The notes below the pieces were generated by a model that was not told the origin of the DNA, ran no database searches, and saw only the letters and a list, made by a program, of their open reading frames with translations. A stretch of DNA of 64,000 bases from Silvibacterium dinghuense. Its GTDB lineage: Bacteria; Acidobacteriota; Terriglobia; Terriglobales; Acidobacteriaceae. Positions 1-8,292 of this stretch are shown one piece after another. The position numbers and the translations under genes are program-made. The stretch lies in assembly GCF_004123295.1 (NCBI RefSeq), contig NZ_SDMK01000001.1, forward strand, positions 1 through 64,000, read 5' to 3'. Each line of letters opens with the position of its first letter. Position 1 is the stretch's first letter.

Positions 1-10
1 GCTGCAAGTC

Positions 11-42
11 AAAGAGGGAGCAACTCCTATTGCTCCCTCTTT
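11..42. terminator. Bidirectional hairpin terminator
   Basis: A perfect 13-bp inverted repeat (arms 11-23 and 30-42, loop CTCCTA) lies 15 nt beyond the stop codon of the minus-strand beta-propeller remnant. The arms begin with AAA and end with TTT, so either strand can form a stem followed by a short U-run. It probably ended the original propeller gene. Confidence 0.7.
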
Positions 43-56
43 AATTTGCGTGAAGC

Positions 57-440
57 TTACTTTTCATTTACGACAGTCAGGATGGGAGTGTTTGCTGAGG
101 GAGCTACATAGACCTTTTGTGTCACCGGGTTTACTGCCAGGAAGAGACTGGAGACCGGCAGCGTCGCAGTCACTGCATTGGTCTTTCCGCTAATGATCCC
201 GACAGTATTGGACTGGCTGTTCGCTACGAAGATGAGGTTGGTCCCGAAGTCAACATCAATACCGAGGGGTGCATAGCCAGCTGAGATCGTAGCATCGAGT
301 GTCCCACTCTGATTGAGAGCTCCGACCGAGCCGGACTCTGGATAGCTGACAGAATTCGCAACATACACGTTGCCGACAAGCGGATTCACGGCAACTCCGA
401 AGGGCTGAGCACCGAGCGAGATGCGCTGTTGCACGCTCAA
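57..440 (-). pseudogene. C-terminal remnant of a YVTN-type beta-propeller protein
   Basis: The 127-residue reading frame carries repeated blades of the kind P-x-G-V-A-V-N-P and V-Y-V-A-N-S, followed by F-V-A-N-S, as in the YVTN/NHL family of exported beta-propeller proteins. A family member normally has six or more blades and a signal peptide; only about three blades remain and there is no export signal. The first possible start is a TTG at 440. The blade-like sequence continues upstream of it in frame (residues ISGQAIQN) but is cut by a TAA at 465-467, so the fragment is the tail of a gene whose front is gone or frameshifted. A short independently translated protein cannot be excluded. No neighbour suggests a function. 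Confidence 0.6.
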
Positions 441-978
441 ATTCTGGATGGCTTGCCCGCTGATTTAGACCGAAGAGATAGTTCGTGTAGCGCAGCGGCG
501 ATCGGCCTCGGTATTTCTGAACCAGAGCCAATGTTCGTCTTCGACCGAAATCCAACTTGGCGAAGGGAAACCTGGGGAAGAATAAGCGCTTTAATGGCGC
601 AGATCACGGCGCCCTCGATTCAACGCACTTTTTTCAGGAAGCAAACTGGAACGAGGATCGAAAGCAGCAAGCTTCCACAGGAAGTAGACACTACCTTTCC
701 CTGAAGGAAAGCTCGGCGGAATCTGCTCAGGCAAGCCACTCCGATCGGCCTTGCGTAATTGGGCCACGAACAGCTTGGTGATAGAGTTGCGTCTCATCCC
801 TAGCTTGAAACTGAGAGTCAGGCAAACGCAGTAAGATGATTACCGTTGGAAAACGCCGCTCCCAACTTCTAACCTGAATTCAATGACTTGCCAATGCGAG
901 TATATACAGATGCGGAGGCCGCACAGGGATTCGAATCGACTAGATTATCTTATTTATTTTCTATGACTTAAAAAAGAT
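441..978. other. Non-coding stretch with a tRNA T-arm-like fragment
   Basis: About 540 bp hold no convincing gene. Several short open frames exist on both strands, but none resembles a known protein or has a clear ribosome-binding site. The 12 bases at 924-935 are identical to 990-1001, the T-arm of the neighbouring tRNA-Gln; the sequence beyond them differs from the tRNA. The 3' side (943-978) is AT-rich. Together with the decayed propeller gene this looks like degraded, formerly accessory DNA next to a tRNA. Confidence 0.45.
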
Positions 979-1052
979 TGGTTGCCCCCCAGGGATTCGA
1001 ACCCCGATATGCTGAGTCAGAGTCAGCTGTCCTGCCGTTGAACGAGAGGGCA
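979..1052 (-). tRNA. tRNA-Gln (anticodon CTG)
   Basis: The minus strand folds into a complete cloverleaf: acceptor TGCCCTC/GGGGGCA, D-arm GTTC/GGAC, anticodon arm GCTGA/TCAGC with loop CTCTGAC (anticodon CTG, decoding CAG as glutamine), and T-arm CGGGG/CCCTG around TTCGAAT. The discriminator base is A, and the CCA end is encoded at 981-979. Confidence 0.95.
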
Positions 1053-1176
1053 ATTCTGTGAGAGGCGCCTCACCGAATCTCTTCGGGATGCGCACTTTCT
1101 AAAGTGTAATGGGGAGCGGCTTTCCGGTCAATTGCCACCCCCTATTTATTGAGGAAAACTCCTCATTCCATGCTTT

Positions 1177-2298
1177 TTAGGCCAATGCCAGCGCGCGTAT
1201 TTCTTCTTTACGGACGGTCAGCCGCTCGACCAGATCTTCGCGCACGGCAAAGCCCCGGCCCGGCTCCGCAGGAACCACGATCTCGCCTTCCGCCGACACC
1301 GTAACTTCGGGCTCGATGATGTCTTCCTTCCAATAACGCTTCGAGGCCGACACGTCGCCCGGCAGACTGAAGTTCGGCAGTGAGGACAATGCGATATTGT
1401 GCGAACGGCCGATGCCGCTCTCCAGCATGCCGCCGCACCAGACGGGAATACCCCGCTCCTGCGCCGCGTTATGGACTGCAATCGCCTCGCTGAATCCGCC
1501 TACACGCCCATTCTTGATATTGATGATCCGGCACGACTCCATCTCGATCGCCGCCAGTGCGTCGCGCCGGTTACGAATCGACTCGTCCAGGCAGATCGCC
1601 GTATTCAGCTGCTTCTGTAGCAAGGAGTGGAAGTAGAAGTCGTCATACCAGAGCGGCTGCTCGATCATCAGCAGGTTGAAGTTGTCCCACTCGCGAATAT
1701 GGTCAGCGTCCTTCAGGCGATACGCGGAGTTCGCATCGCAGCTCAGCACAATATCGGGCCAGCGCTTGCGCACAGCCTCGAAGACCTTCGTATCCCAGCC
1801 CGGCTTGCACTTCAGCTTGATGCGCTGATATCCAGCCGCCAGCTCTTTTTCGATCTCCGCCAACTGCCGTTCGAGCGTCGGCTGAATACCGATCGAGACC
1901 CCACATGGAATGGTCTCCCGGCTACCGCCAAGCAGTTCCGCGAGGGCGATTCCGCGCACCTGCGCCTCAAGATCCCATACTGCGTTCTCAAGCGCTGCCT
2001 TGGCCATACGATGCCCACGCACCTGCCTGAAGAGCGAGGGGATCTTCCCCGCATGCTCCACTTCGGTCGAAGCCAGCACCGGAGCCAGCTCCTGCGTCAT
2101 CACCAGCCATGCCGTATCGATAGTCTCATCTGAGAAATACGGATGCTCCCCGGCGACGCACTCTCCCCAGGCCGTCAACCCCTCCGATTTCAGCTCCACC
2201 AGCAGCACGCGACGATCCGTCGTGACGCCGAAGCTTGTCTCAAAGGGCTGCACCAGCGGGATATGGAGCTCGCGCAGATAGATGGCATCAATTCTCAT
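1177..2298 (-). CDS. menC: o-Succinylbenzoate synthase / N-acylamino acid racemase family (enolase superfamily)
   Basis: This 373-residue protein belongs to the muconate-lactonising subgroup of the enolase superfamily. The catalytic set is visible: K161-x-K163 (KLKCK), metal ligands D188 (SCDAN), E213 (MIEQP) and D238 (CLDES), and the second base K262 (IKNGR). Family members either dehydrate SHCHC to o-succinylbenzoate in menaquinone synthesis or racemise N-succinylamino acids. The gene overlaps the upstream GNAT-like gene by 4 bp. That pairing is often seen with N-succinylamino acid racemases, where the acyltransferase makes the N-succinyl substrate, so racemase activity is at least as likely as MenC activity. 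No other men gene lies nearby. Family is certain; substrate is open. Confidence 0.85.
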   Translation of the reverse strand: MRIDAIYLRELHIPLVQPFETSFGVTTDRRVLLVELKSEGLTAWGECVAGEHPYFSDETIDTAWLVMTQELAPVLASTEVEHAGKIPSLFRQVRGHRMAKAALENAVWDLEAQVRGIALAELLGGSRETIPCGVSIGIQPTLERQLAEIEKELAAGYQRIKLKCKPGWDTKVFEAVRKRWPDIVLSCDANSAYRLKDADHIREWDNFNLLMIEQPLWYDDFYFHSLLQKQLNTAICLDESIRNRRDALAAIEMESCRIINIKNGRVGGFSEAIAVHNAAQERGIPVWCGGMLESGIGRSHNIALSSLPNFSLPGDVSASKRYWKEDIIEPEVTVSAEGEIVVPAEPGRGFAVREDLVERLTVRKEEIRALALA

Positions 2299-3179
2299 AG
2301 AGGTCTCGCTTCTCCGGATTTTCCTGCATCCTGAGCCTGAGGAAATGGGTCTAGCCTGAAGATACCGTCACCGTTTTCGCTGCGTTCAAATCCCACCACC
2401 GCGAGCCCGCGCGAAAACGCATCGAGAAACCGCCCGCGATTCTCTTCCTGCACTTTCTGAGCACGATCCAGAGAATCCGCCGCAGACTTCCACTCTCCGA
2501 TGGCGCGCGGAACCACGATCGTTTCCGCAGCGTCGTTTGTGGGCAGGTTCACACCGCCCAGAGTCGCTATCACGCGCGGAGAATCCAGGTACCATTCGGC
2601 AACAAGGCGATCACTCGGAAGTCCAGCCTGGAGACGAGAAGAGGATACACCATAGAAATTCGGAATATAGCGGCGAACAATCGCACCCAGCCTATGGATG
2701 TTGAGAAAAGCGTTTTTAATCTCCAGCGGATCAAAGGTCCACTCCATATTACGAATGCCCCGCGAAAGCGCTTCTTTTCGCTGGAAGAGCTTGAGCCGCC
2801 TCCCCATCCCGTCGTTCCGATAGGCCGCTCGTACCGCCAACATGTGGGAGTGGAGATAGGCCTCGGGCTCGCCGGAGGCGTCCGGGTGCACGCCGGGCAT
2901 AGCCATGGCAAACCCGGCAAGGCTCTTCGCCTCCGCTTTCCCTGTCAGGCTAAGATCAAATGCGCCAATCACTTGACCACCAATAGCTTGAGCAACGGTA
3001 AAAGAACGCCGGGGAATGACATCGCCATCCGCATAGCCCCATGTCTCCACCTGCAACGCTACGCATGCATCCAGCTCCTCGAAGCCCAGACAGCTGCGCA
3101 GCTCAATTTCTCTCCCATCCCTGGCCGCAAAGACCTCGGACCCTTCTGCCAATGTACGGATGCCTGGCATGCCGATCAT
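2295..3179 (-). CDS. GNAT-like acyltransferase, partner of the MenC/racemase
   Basis: A protein of about 294 residues resembling the predicted GNAT-superfamily acyltransferases commonly encoded next to menC-like genes. The stretch AVRAAYRNDGMGRRLKLFQR has the usual acetyl-CoA pyrophosphate-binding loop pattern (R-x-x-G-x-G-R). I chose the ATG at 3179 because AAGGAAG sits 6 nt before it and the start then falls 26 nt after the mazG stop; the frame stays open further upstream into mazG. The stop overlaps the menC-like start (ATGA), so the two are translationally coupled. The suggested role, making the N-acyl substrate for the next enzyme, rests on gene order. Confidence 0.75.
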   Translation of the reverse strand: MIGMPGIRTLAEGSEVFAARDGREIELRSCLGFEELDACVALQVETWGYADGDVIPRRSFTVAQAIGGQVIGAFDLSLTGKAEAKSLAGFAMAMPGVHPDASGEPEAYLHSHMLAVRAAYRNDGMGRRLKLFQRKEALSRGIRNMEWTFDPLEIKNAFLNIHRLGAIVRRYIPNFYGVSSSRLQAGLPSDRLVAEWYLDSPRVIATLGGVNLPTNDAAETIVVPRAIGEWKSAADSLDRAQKVQEENRGRFLDAFSRGLAVVGFERSENGDGIFRLDPFPQAQDAGKSGEARPL

Positions 3180-3205
3180 TCTTCCTTCCGTTGTAAAAGC
3201 CTTCC

Positions 3206-4177
3206 CTATTCGGGCTTCCGTTCTGCTTCCTTGGCGCTGGCCCACAATGCCTCCAGCTCTTCCGGCGACCGCTGCTCAAGCCCATTGCCATCTGCAGTTT
3301 CCATTGCCGCAAAACGGCGCCGGAACTTCGCATTCGCATCGCGCAAGGCCAGCTCTGAATCTACCTTTAGATGCCGGGCCAGGTTCGCGGTGGTGAAGAG
3401 CAGGTCTCCCAGCTCTTCCGTGACAGCGTTGCTGTTCTGCGGAGTCCCGTCAGGTGCCAGTTCCGCTTTCAGTTCGCTCATCTCTTCCTGCAGTTTGGCA
3501 AAGAGGCCGGAAACCTCCGGCCAGTCGAAGCCCACCTTTGCCGCCTTGCTGCCCAGCTTCGCGGCTTCGCTCAAGGCCGGCATCGCGCGTGGAACCTCAT
3601 CCAGGCGGCCATGCCCTGCAGGCCGATCCTTTTTCTCCCGCTTCTTGATCTCTTCCCAGTTGCGCAGCACTCCGCCTGCATCGATGCCCTCGACCGTAAG
3701 GCTCTCTGCGCGGTTTCCTGCCTGCGCCGCCGCCTCTTCGCCAAAGACGTGAGGATGACGCCGCACCAGCTTGCGATTGAGGTTGCCGATGACGTCGTCA
3801 ATCGAGAAGTGTCCTGCCTCCGAGGCCATCTGAGCATAAAAGAGCACCTGCAGCAGCAGATCGCCGAGCTCATCCTGCAACGACGGCCAGTCACGCCGCT
3901 CAATCGCGTCGAAGACCTCATAGGTCTCCTCCAGCGTGTATTTCCGGATCGAATCGAAGCTCTGTTCCCGGTCCCATGGACATCCATCCGGCCCGCGGAG
4001 CCGGGCCATGATCGCGACAGCTTCGGTGAAACTCTCGCCTGGAATCGGTTCAGACTTTTGCGCAGGTCCAGCCGCTCCGGCCGGAGCCGGTACCAGGTCT
4101 GCGCTCTTCGCCGGATCACCGGCCACAGGCTCAGGGAAAGGCATTACCCAGAGTTTAACCGAGGTGCTGACGCTCAA
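3206..4177 (-). CDS. mazG: Nucleoside triphosphate pyrophosphohydrolase MazG
   Basis: A 323-residue MazG protein with two tandem all-alpha NTP-PPase domains. The first (about residues 50-150) has the signature CPWDREQS and EETYEV followed by ELGDLLLQV, giving the E-E-x-x-D metal site; the second (about 225-310) repeats it as EELGDLLFTTANLARHL. MazG hydrolyses (d)NTPs to monophosphates and PPi, protecting against aberrant nucleotides and lowering ppGpp in E. coli. The first 45 residues are a proline/alanine-rich extension that the family does not need; ATG at 4144 is a possible shorter start. It is the first gene of a mazG-GNAT-menC-like run and is divergent from the prepilin peptidase gene. 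Confidence 0.93.
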   Translation of the reverse strand: MSVSTSVKLWVMPFPEPVAGDPAKSADLVPAPAGAAGPAQKSEPIPGESFTEAVAIMARLRGPDGCPWDREQSFDSIRKYTLEETYEVFDAIERRDWPSLQDELGDLLLQVLFYAQMASEAGHFSIDDVIGNLNRKLVRRHPHVFGEEAAAQAGNRAESLTVEGIDAGGVLRNWEEIKKREKKDRPAGHGRLDEVPRAMPALSEAAKLGSKAAKVGFDWPEVSGLFAKLQEEMSELKAELAPDGTPQNSNAVTEELGDLLFTTANLARHLKVDSELALRDANAKFRRRFAAMETADGNGLEQRSPEELEALWASAKEAERKPE

Positions 4178-4239
4178 GAGTTTGTCAGGAACAGAGCCTG
4201 CGATCAGCCCACTCCGGCGATACGGCTATACTGACCCCG

Positions 4240-5082
4240 GTGTCTCCCTTCCTTTCGATGGCTGCCCGGATCGTTTCGACGATCGTTCCAATGATCGCCC
4301 CGACGATCGTCCCGATCTTTACCCTGCTCTTTGGCCTCGCCTTCGGCAGCTTCCTCAACGTCTGCATCGCCCGGCTCCCGTGGCATCGCTCCATCGTCCA
4401 CCCGCCGTCGCATTGCCCGGGCTGCAAGACCCCCATCCGCTCCAGGGACAATATTCCCCTGCTCAGCTACCTGATCCTGCGCGGACGCTGCCGTGCCTGC
4501 CGCACACCGATTTCCTGGCGCTATCCGGCGGTAGAACTGGCCAATGCCCTGCTCTGGCTCGCGTGCCTTCTTCAGTTCGGCCTGACACTGCAAGGTGTCG
4601 GCATGGCCGTCCTCTGCTTTCTTCTTCTCGGCCTCGCAGTCATGGATGCGGAGACACTCCGCCTGCCAGATGCCTTCACCCTGCCGGGTATCGCGCTTGG
4701 CCTTGCATGGACCGCAGTCACCGCGCCGACCGGCTCGCGTCTGGCAACAGTGCTCCATGCTGCGCTTTGGAGCTTTGCCGCAACCGTCCTGCTTCTTGCC
4801 ATTGCTCTTGGCTATCGCGCTGTTCGAGGACGCAGCGGTCTGGGGATCGGCGACGCCAAGCTGCTCGCCATGCTTGCCGCGTGGCTCGGTCCAGCCAGTG
4901 CGCTGCTGATTCTTTTCCTTGGCGTCGTGATGGCGGCGATCTATGGGTTCGTTCTGCTCGTAAGCCGGCGAGCCAATGCAACCACCCGCATTCCTCTCGG
5001 AGCCTTTCTCTCGCTCGCCGCCCTGTATGCCATCTTCGCCGGGCCGGACACCATCCACTGGTACCTGCACCTTTTCCTGTAG
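4240..5082 (+). CDS. pilD: Type IV prepilin peptidase / leader peptidase
   Basis: A 280-residue integral membrane aspartyl protease that cleaves and N-methylates type IV pilins and type II secretion pseudopilins. The N-terminal cytoplasmic loop has the zinc-binding pairs C59-x-x-C62 and C84-x-x-C87. The catalytic aspartates are D136 (VMDAETLRLPD) and D205 in the GxGDxK box (GIGDAK). About seven or eight hydrophobic segments follow the usual topology. The start is uncertain: GTG at 4240 or ATG at 4258. The first membrane helix is coded by near-repetitive DNA with several ATCGT-type words. No pilin or secretion genes are adjacent, as is usual for a lone pilD. Confidence 0.92.
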   Translation: MSPFLSMAARIVSTIVPMIAPTIVPIFTLLFGLAFGSFLNVCIARLPWHRSIVHPPSHCPGCKTPIRSRDNIPLLSYLILRGRCRACRTPISWRYPAVELANALLWLACLLQFGLTLQGVGMAVLCFLLLGLAVMDAETLRLPDAFTLPGIALGLAWTAVTAPTGSRLATVLHAALWSFAATVLLLAIALGYRAVRGRSGLGIGDAKLLAMLAAWLGPASALLILFLGVVMAAIYGFVLLVSRRANATTRIPLGAFLSLAALYAIFAGPDTIHWYLHLFL

Positions 5083-5092
5083 AGCCCGGGCG

Positions 5093-5614
5093 CTATCCGC
5101 GCAGTGCACGCGTGATCCGGTCCAGCTGCCCGAGGTGATGCCTTCCATGGACAAAGTGAAACCGCCGCCATTGCCTTGCCGTCATGGGACCGAGCATAAA
5201 ATGCGGTGCAAAGACCCGATCTCCGAAGACCGCTTCACCGCGCGTCAGTCCGATATCCAGCTGTAATAACCGCTCCCGGAAGCGATTGCACAGCTCCCTG
5301 CCACCGGCCTCCGGCAAGACCGATTGTGGCCGTACAAACACCGGAGCCTGCACACCACGCGGCATCCATCCCAGGCCAAGCACCACCCGCCTGACGATAT
5401 GTTCCCGCAGCGAAGACCTGCGCCCTGTCGCCCGCTCCCGCGCGCAGTACTTTTCCACCAGCGCGAGCGTCTCTCCGTAGGTCAACAGAAGATGCTCCAC
5501 CACCTCCTGCCGGGACCAGCCCGACGACGGCGCATGCATGCCACATTCCGCCGCGCTCAGGCTGCCGAGCCTGACTTCCACTTGTGTCGTTAGCCACGCG
5601 AACGAAGCATCCAC
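5093..5614 (-). CDS. DinB-like / DUF1569 family protein
   Basis: A 173-residue protein that fits the DinB/DUF1569 four-helix bundle. It opens with a GTG start and shows SGWSRQEVVEHLLLTYGET in the first half and MTARQWRRFHFVHGRHHLGQ near the end. The histidines in EHLLLTYG and in FVHGRHHLGQ are where the family places its metal triad. Such proteins are putative metal-dependent thiol S-transferases, but nearly all lack an assigned substrate. It converges with pilD (10 nt between stops). Confidence 0.7.
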   Translation of the reverse strand: MDASFAWLTTQVEVRLGSLSAAECGMHAPSSGWSRQEVVEHLLLTYGETLALVEKYCARERATGRRSSLREHIVRRVVLGLGWMPRGVQAPVFVRPQSVLPEAGGRELCNRFRERLLQLDIGLTRGEAVFGDRVFAPHFMLGPMTARQWRRFHFVHGRHHLGQLDRITRALRG

Positions 5615-5765
5615 GCCCGGACTCTACGCTCTCCCGATACGGCTGTCGACCGCCGCATCGTCTATCATCCTGAAAGCACGATCGAGGTTCCGGTGCTCCA
5701 GGCAACTCCGCCCCCACGGTGCGTTCCCGCTCGATTGGTCCTGTTCGATTGGTAAGGAGCTTTCC

Positions 5766-6332
5766 GTGGTTTTGCTGGTCACACGTTCTTCGGAATTCGC
5801 AGCCGCATGGCAGCACTCGAAGATGTATCTCCAGGAAACAGGCATCGCCGTCCGGAGCCATCTCACCCTGCTGCTGGTGCTCTGTATCATTCCGGCGTCT
5901 CTGCGCGTTTACCTGCATCTGCGCACCCGCCCGGCGCAGCGCTGGGAGATCAATCTTTCCGAAGCTCTTATCACCGCGTGGCGTGTGCTGCTCTGCGCCG
6001 TCTGCATCTGGGCTATCAGTACGGGACATCAGTGGCACACGTTCAAGGAGCGTCTCTTCATGCCCGACCAGCTCGAGCTCGCTATGCAAAAGCTCGGCCT
6101 GAACCTGGGCGGAACGCTCTATGTCCTGCTCTGGGAGCTGCTGATCTTTGCGTTAGGAATGTGGCTGGTCCACCAACTGCTTTCACTCGCCGCGGACCTG
6201 CTTACCCGCAACGGCTATCGCGGCGGACGCCCGGTGCGCCGCAAAGCCGTTGCCTCGGCATTGCGGAATCTCATCCTCGCCCCGCTCTCCGTACTCTATG
6301 TGGTTGCGCTGATTCGGCACGCATTTTCCTGA
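5766..6332 (+). CDS. Hypothetical integral membrane protein
   Basis: A 188-residue protein of unknown function. The GTG start at 5766 is chosen because AAGGAG ends 6 nt upstream; an ATG at 5823 is possible, while a longer frame would run back into the divergent DinB-like gene. I see three to four hydrophobic segments (around LTLLLVLCIIPASLRVYL, ALITAWRVLLCAVCIWAI, LYVLLWELLIFALGMWLV and LILAPLSVLYVVAL) and a basic loop (GYRGGRPVRRKA). It resembles small uncharacterised acidobacterial membrane proteins, but I do not recognise a named family. It converges on the TPR gene with 13 nt between stops. Confidence 0.6.
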   Translation: MVLLVTRSSEFAAAWQHSKMYLQETGIAVRSHLTLLLVLCIIPASLRVYLHLRTRPAQRWEINLSEALITAWRVLLCAVCIWAISTGHQWHTFKERLFMPDQLELAMQKLGLNLGGTLYVLLWELLIFALGMWLVHQLLSLAADLLTRNGYRGGRPVRRKAVASALRNLILAPLSVLYVVALIRHAFS

Positions 6333-6345
6333 CAGGGATACAGCC

Positions 6346-6999
6346 CTACTTCGGCGCCGCGCCCAGCTCTGCCAGCGCCTTACGCGCATCCCTGGCCTTC
6401 TTGCCATCCGGAAACGCATCGAGGTAGATGCGGTAGTTGTCCACAGCCTCCTGCGTATGCTTCAGCCCCTGCGCCGATTTCGCCAGACCGAGCACCGCAT
6501 CCGCATTGCCAGGATCCACCTCGGTGGCTTCCTTGTAACGTGCGTACGCCCCCTGGTAGTCACCGCGGGTGAAGTAGAAACCGCCTACTTTCACGTCTTC
6601 TTCCGCCATCTTCGGGTTGTGGATGAATCCCCCCGCTCCGTCCGAGATGCGGTTGGTGTTGTCGAGCGGCGATGCCACGCCGGCAAAGGCGCTGCGGCTC
6701 GAAGAACTGCCGTCATCGGTCTTCACCGGAGCTTTCGCACTCTCCGGCGCATTGGCCTCGGCCGCAGCTTTTTTTGAGATCGCTTCAGGGAACGGGTTGT
6801 CTGCCGCCGTGCTCGGCTTCTTTGCGGCGGCATCCGGCGTCTGTGCCGGAGTGTTTGCGGACTGCGAGGAGGAGGACGTGCTCTGTTGATCCTGATTCTG
6901 CTGTTGCGCAAACGCTGACGAGCCCAGAGCTACCCCCAGCAACGCGGACCACAGCACGCCATCACGGATTCGCAGGCATGGATTCATTTCTCTTCTCAT
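6346..6999 (-). CDS. Exported tetratricopeptide-repeat protein
   Basis: A 217-residue protein with an N-terminal signal peptide (hydrophobic VLWSALLGVALGSSAFA, cleavage near AFA-QQ). A long Gln/Ser/Ala/Pro-rich low-complexity linker (about residues 32-105) leads to roughly two TPR units at the C-terminus (GGFYFTRGDYQGAYARYKEA and the following NADAVLGLAKSAQ...). TPR modules scaffold protein complexes; the cell envelope is the expected location. ATG at 6987 is an alternative start. Its role is unknown, and its neighbours (unknown membrane protein, divergent SET gene) do not suggest one. Confidence 0.75.
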   Translation of the reverse strand: MRREMNPCLRIRDGVLWSALLGVALGSSAFAQQQNQDQQSTSSSSQSANTPAQTPDAAAKKPSTAADNPFPEAISKKAAAEANAPESAKAPVKTDDGSSSSRSAFAGVASPLDNTNRISDGAGGFIHNPKMAEEDVKVGGFYFTRGDYQGAYARYKEATEVDPGNADAVLGLAKSAQGLKHTQEAVDNYRIYLDAFPDGKKARDARKALAELGAAPK

Positions 7000-7059
7000 C
7001 CTCTTTCAGTTTAGACCTTTGTCCTCTGCAAAGGGCTGTATACTCGGCCCAGAATCACC

Positions 7060-7521
7060 ATGCCGCTGATCATCCGCTCTTCCTCTATCCATGCCGCCGG
7101 ATGCTACACCACCGAGCCGATCCGCAGGCGCACCCGCATCGTCGAGTACACCGGCCCACGCATTTCCAAAGACCGCGCCGACGAAAAGTACGAGAACTCG
7201 CCGACCACCTATCTTTTCGGCCTGGGCAAAGGAGAAACCGTCATCGACGGCTTTGGCCTGGCCATGTTTATCAACCACTCCTGCGATCCCAACTGTGAGA
7301 CGAAGGAAGTGAGGGGGCGCGTCTACATCTTCGCCCTCCGCGACATCGCCTCCGGCGAAGAGCTCACCTACGACTACAACCTCTACGATGGTGATGAGGA
7401 CGAAGCTTACTGCAACTGCGGCGCACCCACCTGCCGCAAGTCCATGTATTCCCACGAAGAGCTCAGCCGTCGTGCCCGCGCCGCCAAGCGGGCGGCGGCG
7501 AAGAACAACGCTTCGGTTTAG
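7060..7521 (+). CDS. SET-domain protein-lysine methyltransferase with post-SET zinc motif
   Basis: At 153 residues this is almost only a SET domain, the S-adenosylmethionine-dependent protein-lysine methyltransferase fold best known from histone modifiers. The pseudoknot motif N72-H-S-C75-D-P-N-C79 and the catalytic G-E-E-L-T-Y-D-Y (99-106) are intact. A complete post-SET cysteine cluster follows (C118-x-C120-x4-C125), which with C75 can bind zinc as in eukaryotic enzymes. The basic C-terminus (residues 134-149, rich in Arg/Lys/Ala) could bind nucleic acid. The bacterial target is unknown; ribosomal or nucleoid proteins are guesses. The gene is divergent from the TPR gene, and its TAG stop opens a TAGGG-type repeat followed by a hairpin. 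Confidence 0.85.
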   Translation: MPLIIRSSSIHAAGCYTTEPIRRRTRIVEYTGPRISKDRADEKYENSPTTYLFGLGKGETVIDGFGLAMFINHSCDPNCETKEVRGRVYIFALRDIASGEELTYDYNLYDGDEDEAYCNCGAPTCRKSMYSHEELSRRARAAKRAAAKNNASV

Positions 7522-7577
7522 GAATAGGGGATAGAACCCCGGGTGCCCCATGTCTCGCTTTTGAGACATGGGGTTTT
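7519..7577 (+). repeat. TAGGG tract plus GGTGCCC-headed hairpin (copy 1)
   Basis: Directly from the stop codon of the SET gene runs a TAGGAATAGGGGATAG tract (7519-7534), then GGGTGCCC and a perfect 11-bp stem-loop (arms 7546-7556 and 7563-7573, loop GCTTTT) followed by TTTTCTC. The same hairpin with small compensatory changes recurs at 12351, 22018, 35441 and 38525. It may double as the terminator of the SET gene. Confidence 0.75.
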
Positions 7578-7648
7578 CTCTGATCGAGGGGAAGAAACAC
7601 ATCCCGCGACCGAAGAGATCTTTGGAGCACCAGGCAACCGCCTACACC

Positions 7649-8215
7649 CTATTCCCTGTCTGTCTTCCCCATTCTCACAATCGGCAGCGTTAAACCATCC
7701 CCCAATTCCAGCTCTATCCGCCCTGTTTCTTCATATCCCCAGCGCCGATAGAGCGGCACCCCGGTCAGCGTCGCTCCCATCTCGAAACGCCGAAAGCCTT
7801 CCGCGCGCGCCGCATCCTCGCAATACTGCAGAAGAAGTGATCCAATGCCCTGCCTCGCCCAATCCGGATGGACGAAAAACGCCCGGATACGCGCCGCATC
7901 CACCGCCGGATCGAGCAGGCTCGCATCCCGGTCCGGACGGCGATCCGCGCCGAAGAGCGTCTGACGCCGGCTCCAGCCTCCGCACGCCGCCATCACCTCC
8001 GGCTGCGCCTGCGGGGAGACGACAAAATATGTCCGGTCGGCGATAAGCTGCGAATCCACGCCAAGATGCACCCCCACCGCCGCATCGCGCTGCGCCTGGG
8101 AGTAATCCCCGGCCTGCAACCCATGGACAGAAGCCTCGATCAGCGCCTTGAGCGCCGGAGCATCTGCTTCCGTGGCCACGCGAATCGCAAACCCTTTGTC
8201 GCTCTTCTTCTCCAT
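7649..8215 (-). CDS. GNAT family N-acetyltransferase
   Basis: A 188-residue single-domain GNAT acetyltransferase. Motif A is clear: RIRAFFVHPDWARQGIGSLL, with the acetyl-CoA loop R/Q-x-x-G-I-G near residue 126, followed by GFRRFEMGATLTGVPLYRRW (motif B, Y-x-x-x-G-Y). Substrate cannot be read from the sequence. It is divergent from dnaX (77 nt between starts). Its stop codon TAG lies inside a TAGGG-type repeat (minus strand, 7641-7660). Confidence 0.85.
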   Translation of the reverse strand: MEKKSDKGFAIRVATEADAPALKALIEASVHGLQAGDYSQAQRDAAVGVHLGVDSQLIADRTYFVVSPQAQPEVMAACGGWSRRQTLFGADRRPDRDASLLDPAVDAARIRAFFVHPDWARQGIGSLLLQYCEDAARAEGFRRFEMGATLTGVPLYRRWGYEETGRIELELGDGLTLPIVRMGKTDRE

Positions 8216-8292
8216 TGCGTCCTCTTTCCCTGCTCCGTCCGGCGTTGCTTCCTCAGCCCCGCCCGATACAATGAACCGTTACCTTTTTCCCG

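Noticed and set aside
429-797. Short open frames on both strands beyond the propeller remnant
   Set aside because: They overlap each other, have no conserved motif, and lack initiation signals.
4255-4320. Repeated ATCGT-like words that look like a short tandem repeat or binding-site cluster
   Set aside because: They fall inside the first membrane helix of the prepilin peptidase and are explained by repeated Ile-Val/Thr-Ile codons.
7060-7521. Recent transfer of the SET gene from a eukaryote
   Set aside because: Base composition and codon use look like those of the neighbours, and small SET proteins are known in bacteria, so recent transfer is not supported by this sequence alone.
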